Positions 9,542-19,300 of a stretch of DNA of 64,000 nucleotides are shown here, piece by piece. The notes beneath the pieces were generated by a model, which saw only the letters and a list, made by a program, of their open reading frames with translations, was not told the origin of the DNA and ran no database searches. The DNA is taken from the NCBI RefSeq assembly GCF_008806775.1, contig NZ_WAEM01000003.1, positions 248,001 through 312,000 of the forward strand. Direction: 5' to 3'. Source of the stretch: Flavobacterium luteum. GTDB lineage: Bacteria; Bacteroidota; Bacteroidia; Flavobacteriales; Flavobacteriaceae. Position numbers and translations under genes: made by a program. Every line of letters starts with the position of its first letter. Within the stretch, counting starts at the first letter, position 1.

Positions 9542-12433
9542 ATGAAAAAAACAATATTAGTTATTGCTATAGTATTCTTTGGATTTAAAGGTTTTGCTCA
9601 AGTGACTTCTGCAATAGCTACTGTTAGTCCTGTACTATTTGAAGAAGATCAATCTATAACCATTACATTTAAACTTACCAATCCTATAACCACCGATTTG
9701 TATTTGTGGGCATGGGCTAAAGATGCAAATAATATTGATATAGGGACTCCTAATAATGGTGCTTGGTCTTCTTCGTCTCCCACTAGTAAGTTGACACAAA
9801 CTGGAAGTAGTACGTATACGTATACTTTAACCCCATCTTTGTATTACAATACAACAGGAATTTCTCGAATTGCGTTTTTAGCCAAAACTGTAAATGGTGC
9901 GGCAAAATCAGCTGATTCTAAATTTTTTGAAGTTGGTGCATTTCAAGTAACTTTAGTTACTCCAACAGTTGCAAATACAAATCAAATTATTGATAGTGGA
10001 ACAGGCTTTACAGTTGAAGCCTCTAATACCGGAGGAAATGCCAATTATGTTTTAAATGCCAATGGAACTGAAATTAATATAAGTACTGATGTTGCAAGTT
10101 ATTCTTTTCCTTTAACTAATATAATAGAGAATACTTTTTATTCCCTTACCATTTCTCAAGGTACAAAAGTAGTTGTAAAGAAATTTAGTGTTATCATCAA
10201 TGCAATACCAATAAACGAAAACCAACCTCCAAATACTGAAGACGGTGTCAATTATTCAAGTTCAGATCCTACTAAAGTTACTTTAGTTTTAAATGCGCCT
10301 TTTAAAGATTTTGTTTATGTAGCAGGTAGTTTTAATAATTGGAACCCAACGGCTAACTATTTAATGAAAAAAGATCCAACTACCGGAAAATTTTGGATTG
10401 TCATAGAAGACTTAACGCCTGAGCAAGTATATACGTTTCAATATTGGGTGGTAGACAATACCGATCGTCCCGCCAATTCACCAGCATTGGTAAAAACTGC
10501 TGATCCTTTTTCTACACTGGTCTTAAATAATTATGACGATCCTGAAATTAAAATATTAGGAGTTTATCCTAATTTACCAGACTATCCTGCAGGACAAGAT
10601 CGCGACGTAACAGTTGTGCAGACAGGAACCAATACTTTTAGAAGTTACAATTGGTTGAATACATTTGCGCCATTTGTAAAGCCAGCTAAGGAAAAACTAA
10701 TTGTGTATGAAGCTTTAGTCCGTGACTTTGATGTTAATAAAACGTATCAAGATTTAATTGACAGAATGGATTATTTCAAAGGTTTGAATATAAACGCAAT
10801 TGAGTTAATGCCAGTTATGGAGTTTGAAGGGAACGAAAGTTGGGGATACAATACTACTTATCATTTGGCTTTAGATAAAAGATACGGGCCACCAGCAAAA
10901 CTGAAAGAGTTAGTCGATCTGTGCCATCAAAATGGAATAGCAGTAATTCTTGACGTGGCTTTAAATCATGTCTATGGCAGATCTCCTATTGAAAGAATGT
11001 GGATGGTTGATACCGATAACGATGGATGGTCTAACGGCGGAGTTACTGCTGAAAACCCATATGCCAATCAAACGGCAAGACATTCTTATAGCGTTGGAAC
11101 TGACCTAAACCACCAAAGCGTATTAACCCAATACTATGTAAACAGAACCCAAAAACAGTGGATAGAAGAGTACAGAATTGATGGATTCCGTTGGGATTTA
11201 ACAAAAGGATTTACGCAAAACTGCCCCTATATCAATACAGGAAATCCAACTACTGATGGGAATAACCAACAAAGTTGTACGAATTCAACCCAAGCTGATA
11301 GAGTAAAAGTACTTAAAGAGTATGTCGATTATTCTTGGAGTTTAGACCCCAATCATTACGCTATTTTTGAGCATTTGGGAGGTAGTAACGAAGAGCAACA
11401 ATGGGCAAATTATAGAATTGCTGAAGGCAAAGGAGTAATGATGTGGAGTGAACAATTTAGTCCATATACACAATTAATAGAAGGCAATGGTGGGAATAAA
11501 AATATTTCAGGAATGTTAAATACTAATAAGGGTTTTACAGGAAGACGTGTAATAGGCTATCCTGAAAGCCATGATAAAGACCGACTCATGTTTCAGGCAC
11601 GGCAATACGGAGCCTCAGCAGAAATAAAGTCACTAGCTGGAGCCTTAAAAAGAATGGCATCCATTGCGGCTATTTCTACACCTATTCCTGGGCCTAAAAT
11701 GCTTTGGCAATTTGCAGAATTGGGTTGGGATTCATCCATATATACTTGTCCTGACGGCTCGGTTAACGATGAATCGAATACAAAACCAGGAGATTGTAAA
11801 TTGGCTACAAAACATATTAAACAATGGACTGAAAATTGGATGGAAGTTCCTGAAAGAAAAGCGTTATATGATACTTATGCTAGAATTAATGCTTTGAAAA
11901 TTAACGAACCTGTTTTTAACGGTAGTGTCACTGTAAATTCTGGTAATTTCACTCCTTCAATTTATATTTTTGATACTTCAATTACAGATGTAAATGCTAT
12001 TAAGAATATAGTGATTTTGTCAAATTTTAGTACAGCATCACAAGATATTACAGGCAATTTCCCATATGCGGGAACTTGGTACAATTTAATGGATGATTCT
12101 CCTTTTGAAGTTTTAGTAACCACTGATAAAGTGTCTATTGAATCTGGTGGTTTTAGAATGTTTGGCAACAAACCATCTACATTGTCAACAACAAATTTTG
12201 ATTCATTAGGTCAAGTACAGTTGCATCCAAATCCTTCATCAAATTATTTTACTTTAAATGTAAATACGAATAAAGTCCAAGTTTTTTCGGTTACAGGTCA
12301 GTTAGTAAAAGCATTTTCAAAAAAATCTAAAGAAAATCAATTTGAGATTAGTGATTTAAAAAACGGAGTTTATTTAGTAAAAGTTACTGATGAAAATAAC
12401 CGTATTAAAACCATGAGATTTATCAAGCAATAA
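9542..12433 (+). CDS. secreted GH13 alpha-amylase-family enzyme with T9SS sorting domain
   Basis: Extracellular or cell-surface glycoside hydrolase of 963 residues that cleaves alpha-glucans. It has a signal peptide (to FAQ, residue 20), two Ig-like beta modules and a CBM48-like module near residues 255-310 (VYVAGSFNNWNP). The GH13 barrel shows region I DVALNHVYG, region II DGFRWDLTKG (nucleophile Asp552), region III AIFEHLGG (acid/base Glu610) and region IV ESHD (Asp678). Residues about 890-963 form a T9SS type A sorting domain (LHPNPSSNYFTLNVN ... NGVYLVKVTDENNRIKTMRF). Unlike classical SusG it is not a lipoprotein, so it is sent out by type IX secretion. The exact GH13 subfamily cannot be read by eye. 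Confidence 0.92.
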   Translation: MKKTILVIAIVFFGFKGFAQVTSAIATVSPVLFEEDQSITITFKLTNPITTDLYLWAWAKDANNIDIGTPNNGAWSSSSPTSKLTQTGSSTYTYTLTPSLYYNTTGISRIAFLAKTVNGAAKSADSKFFEVGAFQVTLVTPTVANTNQIIDSGTGFTVEASNTGGNANYVLNANGTEINISTDVASYSFPLTNIIENTFYSLTISQGTKVVVKKFSVIINAIPINENQPPNTEDGVNYSSSDPTKVTLVLNAPFKDFVYVAGSFNNWNPTANYLMKKDPTTGKFWIVIEDLTPEQVYTFQYWVVDNTDRPANSPALVKTADPFSTLVLNNYDDPEIKILGVYPNLPDYPAGQDRDVTVVQTGTNTFRSYNWLNTFAPFVKPAKEKLIVYEALVRDFDVNKTYQDLIDRMDYFKGLNINAIELMPVMEFEGNESWGYNTTYHLALDKRYGPPAKLKELVDLCHQNGIAVILDVALNHVYGRSPIERMWMVDTDNDGWSNGGVTAENPYANQTARHSYSVGTDLNHQSVLTQYYVNRTQKQWIEEYRIDGFRWDLTKGFTQNCPYINTGNPTTDGNNQQSCTNSTQADRVKVLKEYVDYSWSLDPNHYAIFEHLGGSNEEQQWANYRIAEGKGVMMWSEQFSPYTQLIEGNGGNKNISGMLNTNKGFTGRRVIGYPESHDKDRLMFQARQYGASAEIKSLAGALKRMASIAAISTPIPGPKMLWQFAELGWDSSIYTCPDGSVNDESNTKPGDCKLATKHIKQWTENWMEVPERKALYDTYARINALKINEPVFNGSVTVNSGNFTPSIYIFDTSITDVNAIKNIVILSNFSTASQDITGNFPYAGTWYNLMDDSPFEVLVTTDKVSIESGGFRMFGNKPSTLSTTNFDSLGQVQLHPNPSSNYFTLNVNTNKVQVFSVTGQLVKAFSKKSKENQFEISDLKNGVYLVKVTDENNRIKTMRFIKQ

Positions 12434-12460
12434 AAAATTTAAACGTATTAATGATCACAA

Positions 12461-12493
12461 TAATAAGCCTTTTTTATGAAGGGCTTATTTGTT
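12461..12493 (+). terminator. terminator after the amylase gene
   Basis: AATAAGCC and GGGCTTATT form the stem around an AT-rich loop, followed by TTTGTTTT. It lies 28 bases after the amylase stop and would end the Sus operon. Confidence 0.65.
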
Positions 12494-12603
12494 TTAATGA
12501 CGGCTTAATTTGCCTAATAGTTGCCTGTAAAGGCAAAGAATGTTAGATTTGTTGTTTGTGAAATGTCTTTTGAAATAAACAGCAATAAAATCCGAATTTT
12601 TTT

Positions 12604-13216
12604 ATGGAGTCATAATTGGTTTACTAGTGCTATTAATGATAGTTTTACCGATAGCTTTTCCTGAAAAAATTGAAAACGAGATTAAAAAATTGAAAACGCT
12701 TTAAATTTTAAAGAAGCCAAAGTTTCTTTTTTAATCATTTTCCTTCATTAACATTTACTTTAAAACAGTTTTCCCTAAATGTTTCAGCACCATACAAGAA
12801 TGAAAATTTAACGGATAGAATTCCCCTAGGATTTGCCCGTGTGTAAAATAGGAAAGTTTGAAAAACTAAGGTTGTCATAATACTAAAAGTTCACTTTCTT
12901 CCGATTGATACCTCTTGGGGTATGCCTAGAGGTAGTTCATTTAAAGTACATCATTAATATAGAGCGTTTTAAATTTAAAGTGGTAGGTCTCCGACCACGA
13001 ATTGAAGGAACAACAAGTTTTGATGGCAAGTTGAATATAAAAATGCGTTTAGGATTATCCTCTTTAGTGCTTTAGGAATACCTCTAGCAACAACAGAATA
13101 AAATTCTAAAGTAAAATTAGCTAAACAAACAGAAGATTTACAAGAAATCGAATATAGAACCTCAAAAAACAGAAATATTACTCCCTGAAATTCCTGTTAA
13201 AGAAATAATGAAGTAA
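12604..13216 (+). pseudogene. decayed AsmA-family gene remnant
   Basis: No intact gene lies between 12434 and 13439. Translation of pieces gives the start and end of a Bacteroidota AsmA-like envelope protein. A membrane segment and FPEKIENEIKK are read from about 12604. After frame shifts near 12700 and in a T run at 12722-12731 there is NFKEAKVSFFNHFPSLTF and LNVSAPYKNENLT, to about 12830. From about 12980 the C-terminal part reads GTTSFDGKLNIKMRLGL, then GIPLATTE, an in-frame stop, and KVKLAKQTEDLQEIEY. Intact relatives have roughly 800-900 residues (known of the family), so most of the middle is deleted. There are several stops and frame shifts, so no function is expected. Confidence 0.75.
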
Positions 13217-13406
13217 TTTTGAACTCCTTTATTTTAAACAATCGCTCATGAAAGAAACAAATTTTTAGCAAATACAAGTTATTATAACTGATGCGATACG
13301 ATTTATTGTTCATTTATATGTATAATTCTATTTCAATATAGCAGGGAATATATGAAAACTTTGTAAAACTATCTCATTAAAAATTTCCTTTTTACATCTA
13401 GACTTT

Positions 13407-13414
13407 TACCTTTG
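13407..13414 (+). promoter_or_regulatory. -7 element TACCTTTG before the malic enzyme gene
   Basis: This matches the Bacteroidota -7 consensus TAnnTTTG exactly and lies 26 bases before the start codon. No clear TTG is found at the expected -33 distance. Confidence 0.55.
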
Positions 13415-13439
13415 TAGGTCGAAACATAAAATTATTCTA

Positions 13440-15737
13440 ATGGATAAGAACAGTAAAAGATCAGAAGCTTTATTATATCACGCCAAACCTACACCAGGAA
13501 AGATACAAGTTGTACCTACCAAAAAATATGCAACTCAAAGAGATTTGTCATTAGCCTATTCGCCAGGAGTGGCCGAACCCTGTTTAGAAATTGCAAAAGA
13601 TGTAAACAATGTGTATAAATATACTGCCAAGGGTAATTTAGTTGCAGTAATAACAAATGGCACGGCAGTACTGGGATTAGGCGACATAGGACCCGAAGCT
13701 TCAAAACCAGTAATGGAAGGAAAAGCATTACTATTCAAGATTTTTTCTGACATAGATGTATTTGATATAGAAATTGGGACTAAAGACATCGAAGAATTTA
13801 TACAGACCGTAAAAAACATAGCGCCAACTTTTGGAGGAATTAATTTAGAAGATATAAAAGCACCAGAGTCTTTTGAGATTGAAAGACGTTTGGTAGAAGA
13901 ATTAGATATTCCAGTCATGCACGATGACCAACACGGAACGGCAATTATATCTTCGGCAGCATTAATAAATGCTTTAGAATTGGCCAATAAAAAAGCTGTA
14001 GACGTTAAGATGGTGGTTTCAGGAGCAGGTTCTGCAGCGTTGGCTTGTGCCGATTTATATGTCCTGCTAGGCGTAAAAGTCGAGAATATCTTCATGTTCA
14101 ATAGCAAGGGACTGTTAACAAAGAGCAATCCTTCTTTATCTGATTTACAACAAAAATATGCTCAAGATATCGATTCAATTGACCTTGAAGAAGCCTTGAA
14201 AGGAGCCGATATTTTCTTGGGATTATCCTCAGGAGATATCATGACTCCACAAATGTTACAAGGGATGGCTAATAATCCTATTGTTTTTGCTATGGCGAAT
14301 CCTGATCCTGAGATAGCTTATGATTTGGCAATTGCTACTCGAAAAGATATTATTATGGCAACGGGACGTTCAGACCATCCTAATCAGGTAAATAACGTTC
14401 TAGGATTTCCTTATATTTTTCGTGGTGCTTTAGATGTTCGTGCAACAAAAATTAACGAAGCGATGAAAATGGCTGCGGTTCGAGCGCTTGCTGCATTAGC
14501 TAAAGAAAGTGTTCCTGAACAAGTAAATATTGCCTATGGGGAAACTAAACTTGTTTTTGGTCGCGACTATATTATTCCTAAACCATTTGATCCAAGATTA
14601 ATAACCACCGTTGCGCCAGCAGTTGCTAAGGCAGCAATGGAGTCGGGGGTGGCTTTACAGCCCATTGAAGATTGGAATTTATATGAAGAACAATTGTTAG
14701 ACCGTTTAGGCTCTGACAATAAAATGGTGCGTCTTTTAACTAATAGAGCTAAGAATGATCCAAAACGCATTATTTTTGCAGAAGCCGATCATCTTGACGT
14801 ACTTAAAGCGGCACAGATTGTTTTAGAAGAAAGAATAGGGTTCCCGATTTTGTTAGGAAACAAAGAAATCATATTAGAACTAAAAAAAGAATTGGGTTTT
14901 GATGTTGAGGTTCCTATATACGATCCCAAAAATAAAGAGGAAGATAAAAGAAGGTTACATTTTGCTGAAATTTTTTGGAAATCCAGACAACGAAGAGGCA
15001 TTTCATTATTAGATGCTCAAAAATGGATGCGGGAACGGAATTATTTTGGAGCAATGATGGTTAATGAAGGAGAAGCGGATGCATTAGTCACTGGATATTC
15101 TAGAAGTTATCCTTCGGTAGTAAAACCAATGATGCAATTAATAAGTAAAGCACCAGGAATAACCATTTTTGCTACTGCGAATATGATGATGACCAATCGA
15201 GGACCAATGTTCTTGTCTGACACAGCCATCAATCCTAATCCTTCAGCAGATGACTTGGCAAAAATTGCTTTGATGACTGCAAACACTGTAAGAATGTTTG
15301 GAATGGAACCCGTAATTGGAATGGTTTCGTATTCTAATTTTGGATCGTCTGATAATGAGAGCACTTCAAAAGTGAGAGAAGCAGTTGCCTACTTGCATAA
15401 ATTTTTTCCAGACCTAGTGGTTGACGGAGAGATTCAAGCTGATTTTGCCTTGAATTCAGATATGTTAAAGGCAAAATTTCCGTTTTCTAAATTAGCAGAT
15501 AAAAAAGTTAATACCCTAATTTTTCCTAATTTAGAATCAGCAAATATTACGTACAAATTATTAAAAGAGTTGTACAAAGTTGATTCTATTGGGCCAATAA
15601 TGTTAGGAATGGAAAAGCCAGTTCATATTTTTCAATTAGGTGCAAGTGTAGAGGAAATGGTAAATATGGCTGCGGTAGCTGTTGTAGACGCACAAGAAAA
15701 GATGAGCCGACTTAAAGATTTTGAAATAAAATTCTAA
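13440..15737 (+). CDS. maeB: NADP-dependent malic enzyme fused to a phosphotransacetylase-like domain
   Basis: Oxidatively decarboxylates malate to pyruvate with NADP, giving NADPH. The 765-residue length matches MaeB-type fusions. Residues 1-430 are the malic enzyme: YSPGVAEPCL (40-49), GDIG (81-84), MEGKALLFK with the likely catalytic Lys95, HDDQHGTAI (161-169) and the dinucleotide-binding VVSGAGSAALA (192-202). Residues about 430-765 resemble phosphate acetyltransferase (IIFAEADHLDVLKAAQIV, SPADDLAKIALMTANT-like segments, IFQLGASVEEMVNMA). In this family the second domain is usually regulatory, binding acetyl-CoA. The gene stands alone with its own promoter element. Confidence 0.96.
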   Translation: MDKNSKRSEALLYHAKPTPGKIQVVPTKKYATQRDLSLAYSPGVAEPCLEIAKDVNNVYKYTAKGNLVAVITNGTAVLGLGDIGPEASKPVMEGKALLFKIFSDIDVFDIEIGTKDIEEFIQTVKNIAPTFGGINLEDIKAPESFEIERRLVEELDIPVMHDDQHGTAIISSAALINALELANKKAVDVKMVVSGAGSAALACADLYVLLGVKVENIFMFNSKGLLTKSNPSLSDLQQKYAQDIDSIDLEEALKGADIFLGLSSGDIMTPQMLQGMANNPIVFAMANPDPEIAYDLAIATRKDIIMATGRSDHPNQVNNVLGFPYIFRGALDVRATKINEAMKMAAVRALAALAKESVPEQVNIAYGETKLVFGRDYIIPKPFDPRLITTVAPAVAKAAMESGVALQPIEDWNLYEEQLLDRLGSDNKMVRLLTNRAKNDPKRIIFAEADHLDVLKAAQIVLEERIGFPILLGNKEIILELKKELGFDVEVPIYDPKNKEEDKRRLHFAEIFWKSRQRRGISLLDAQKWMRERNYFGAMMVNEGEADALVTGYSRSYPSVVKPMMQLISKAPGITIFATANMMMTNRGPMFLSDTAINPNPSADDLAKIALMTANTVRMFGMEPVIGMVSYSNFGSSDNESTSKVREAVAYLHKFFPDLVVDGEIQADFALNSDMLKAKFPFSKLADKKVNTLIFPNLESANITYKLLKELYKVDSIGPIMLGMEKPVHIFQLGASVEEMVNMAAVAVVDAQEKMSRLKDFEIKF

Positions 15738-15776
15738 TCCATAATTTCATAAATAATAGAAATTTAAGTTTTTTGT

Positions 15777-15784
15777 TATATTTG
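15777..15784 (+). promoter_or_regulatory. -7 element TATATTTG before ruvA
   Basis: An exact TAnnTTTG match that ends 16 bases before the ruvA start. A -33 TTG at the right distance is not obvious. Confidence 0.45.
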
Positions 15785-15800
15785 ATTTCACAAACATACA

Positions 15801-16382
15801 ATGATAGCACACATTCAAGGAAAACTGATAGAAAAAACGCCAACTGAAGTTATTATAGACTGCGGAGGCGTTGGCTATCATGTTAATATTTCTCTGCATA
15901 CCTATTCCTTATTGCCTCAAGTAGATACTATTAAATTATTTACCTATTTACAAATAAAGGAAGATTCCTATACTTTATTTGGCTTTGTTGAAAAGTCGGA
16001 ACGAGAAATCTTCAAGATGTTACTATCTGTATCTGGAATTGGAGCCAGTATTGCTAGGACTATGTTATCTTCACTTGATCCCAAACAAATTATTCAAGCT
16101 TTGGCAATAGGAGATTTAGCAACTATTCAATCTGTAAAAGGAATTGGAACTAAAACTGCACAAAGAGCCATCCTTGACCTAAAAGATAAAGTGTTAAAAA
16201 TATATGATTTAGACGAAGTATCAATGTTTCAAAACAATACAAACAAAGAAGAAGCGTTATCAGCATTAGAAGTTTTAGGGTTTAACAAAAAATTAGCAGA
16301 AAAAGTAGTCGATAAAATTGTGAATGTTGATTCTGATGCCACCGTCGAATCAATAATAAAGCAAGCTTTAAAAAATTTATAA
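15801..16382 (+). CDS. ruvA: Holliday junction branch-migration subunit RuvA
   Basis: DNA repair and recombination protein that binds the four-way junction and loads the RuvB motor. Its 193 residues are standard. An N-terminal OB fold (MIAHIQGKLIEKTPTEVIIDC) is followed by two helix-hairpin-helix motifs (LLSVSGIGASIARTML and IQSVKGIGTKTAQRAILDL) and a C-terminal domain III (ALEVLGFNKKLAEKVVDKIV) that contacts RuvB. It ends 3 bases before the sprA start, so the two are probably co-transcribed. Confidence 0.97.
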   Translation: MIAHIQGKLIEKTPTEVIIDCGGVGYHVNISLHTYSLLPQVDTIKLFTYLQIKEDSYTLFGFVEKSEREIFKMLLSVSGIGASIARTMLSSLDPKQIIQALAIGDLATIQSVKGIGTKTAQRAILDLKDKVLKIYDLDEVSMFQNNTNKEEALSALEVLGFNKKLAEKVVDKIVNVDSDATVESIIKQALKNL

Positions 16383-16385
16383 TAC

Positions 16386-19300
16386 TTGAAAACATATTAT
16401 TTAAAGAAAATTTTTTTTATTTCAAGAATTAGTGTTTGTGCACTTTTTTTGGCTATTGGTATTGATGCAAACGCCCAAGAAACCGAGCCTGTTCAAGACA
16501 CTATAAAAGGATATACTAAAGGAGGATTAGAACTTAAAAACCCTCCTAGTATTATTGAAGCCTACACTTATGATCCTGTTACTGATAGATACATTTATAC
16601 TAATAGTGTAGATGGCTTTAATATTAATTACCCCATAATCCTAACTCCAAAAGAATACGAGCAACTGGTTTTGAGAGAATCGATGCGAAATTATTTCAAA
16701 AAGAAATCTGATGCAATTGATGGTAAGAAAGAAGGTAGCGAAGAAGCGAAAAAGGATTTGTTGCCAAGATATTACGTTAATTCAAGCTTTTTTGAATCTA
16801 TCTTCGGAAGCAATACTATCGATGTAAAACCTACTGGTTCCGTTGAAGTCGATTTAGGATTTCGCCATTCCAAACAAGACAATCCTGCTTTTTCTCCTCG
16901 AAATAGATCGACAACCAATTTCGATTTTGCCCAAAGAATCAGTATGAGTTTAACAGGAAAAGTAGGAACGCGTTTGAGTGTAAACGCCAATTATGACACC
17001 CAATCTACTTTTGCTTTTCAGAATTTAATTAAGTTAGAGTATAGCCCAACCGAAGACGATATCATACAAAAAATAGAAGTCGGGAATGTGAGTTTGCCTT
17101 TAAACAGTTCTTTAATTCGTGGTGCCCAAAGTTTGTTTGGGGTGAAAGCACAACTACAATTTGGTAAAACCACAGTTACAGGGATATTTTCTGAACAAAA
17201 ATCGCAAACCAAAACAGTTACTGCTCAAGGTGGAGGAACTATACAAGAATTTGACTTGTTTGGTTTAGATTATGATGCTGATCGACACTTTTTTTTATCA
17301 CAATATTTTAGAAATAAGTACGATTCGTCATTAAAGAATTATCCATTTATAGATAGTAGAGTACAAATTACCAGAATGGAAGTTTGGATTACCAATCGTC
17401 AAAACCGTGTTAGTACAAATAATAATAATTTAAGAAATATTATTGCTTTACAGGATTTAGGTGAGGCAGAATTAACGGGTACAAGCAAAGAAAATGTTGT
17501 GGCTATAGATTTAACTGACCCAATTTTTATTCCTAAATCTTTTTTTATAAAATCAATAGATTCGCCAGTCGATAACGGTAACAATCAATATGATCCTGGA
17601 CTCATAGCCAATGGAGAAGGATTGTTAAATCCTAATATTCGAGATATTGCTACTTCAAATGCAGGGTTTAAAAACATACCAATCGAGGGTCAGGATTATT
17701 CAAAATTAGAAAATGCAAGAAAACTTACATCTAATGAGTATACTTTTAATAGCCAATTAGGATATATATCGCTTCAACAACGTTTAGCGAATGACGAAGT
17801 TTTAGCTGTTGCCTATCAATATACAATTGGGCAAGATGTTTTTCAAGTAGGAGAATTTGGTAACGATGGAGTAGACGCAACCCAAGCTGGAGCAATTGAC
17901 CCAACTACAGGAGAGCCAGCAACTATTACCTCTCAGACATTAGTACTTAAAATGTTGAAAAGTAATTTGACGAATGTTGAAAAGCCGATTTGGAATATCA
18001 TGATGAAAAATATTTATCAAATTCCAGGAGCTTATCAATTAGAACAGCAGGATTTTAAATTTAATATTCTGTACTCAGATCCTTCACCAATAAATTACAT
18101 TACTCCAGTACCAGGGACAAATTTTCCAGTTCCTGAACCTTCAAAACCAGAAGATAAAGTTGCTGAAACTCCATTACTCAAAGTTTTTAATCTCGATAAA
18201 TTAAACTTCAATAATGACCCGCAAGCAGGCGGTGACGGATTTTTTGATTTTATTCAAGGGCTTACCGTCGATAGAGAAAACGGTAGGATAATATTTACTA
18301 CTGTAGAGCCTTTTGGTAAATTACTATTTGATAAATTAAGAACAAGTCCAACCGAGGATTACAATGAACCCAAAGATTTAACTACCACTTTTAATGCCAA
18401 TCAGAAAAAGTATGTCTATAGAAATTTATATCGAAAAACGCAGTCTTTAGCTTTAGAAGATGGCGATAAGAATAAATTTCAATTAAGGGGACGATTTAAA
18501 TCTAGTGGAGGAGATGGGATTCCGATAGGTGCTTTTAATGTTCCTCAAGGTTCAGTAGTTGTTACTGCAGGCGGAAGAGTTTTACAAGAAGGCATAGATT
18601 ATAGTGTAAATTATCAGGCAGGAAGAGTACAAATATTAGATCCAGCACTTAAAGCATCAAATACCCCAATTCAGGTTTCTGTTGAAAATAACTCCGTTTT
18701 CGGACAGCAAACCAGACGTTTTTTTGGAGTAAATGTGGAACATAAATTTACTCAAAATTTTACATTAGGAGCTTCCTTTTTAAAGATGACTGAAAGACCG
18801 TTGACTCAAAAATCAAGTTTTGGTCAGGAATCTGTAAACAATACTATTTTTGGAGCAAACACCAATTTTTCTACGGAGGTTCCTTTTTTCACAAGAATGA
18901 TTAATAAATTACCTAATATAGATACCGATGTTCCATCTAATTTATCGGTTAGGAGTGAAGTTGCTTTCTTAAAACCAGATTCCCCAAAGGGAGATAGATT
19001 TGAAGGAGAATCTACCATTTATGTAGATGATTTTGAAGGGTCGCAAACAACAATTGACTTGCGTTCACCGCAGTCATGGAGCTTGTCTTCAGTACCTGTA
19101 AAAGATGCTGAAAGTACGTATAAGGATTTTGGAGCCGATTTAAACGATATAAAGTATGGCGATAAACGAGCAAAACTGAATTGGTATAGTATTGACCCTA
19201 TTTTCTACCAACAAAGGCCTACAGGTGTTTCGATAGACGATTTGTCGTTAAACAAAACGAGAAGAATATTTAGCAGAGAATTATTACCGGTAACCGATAT

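Noticed and set aside
12908..12934. ACCTCT/AGAGGT hairpin in the decayed region
   Set aside because: Short stem with no T run; it lies within pseudogene sequence and probably has no role.
13556..14128. Minus-strand frame of 190 codons inside the malic enzyme gene
   Set aside because: It lies entirely opposite a well-conserved gene and has no recognisable protein features.
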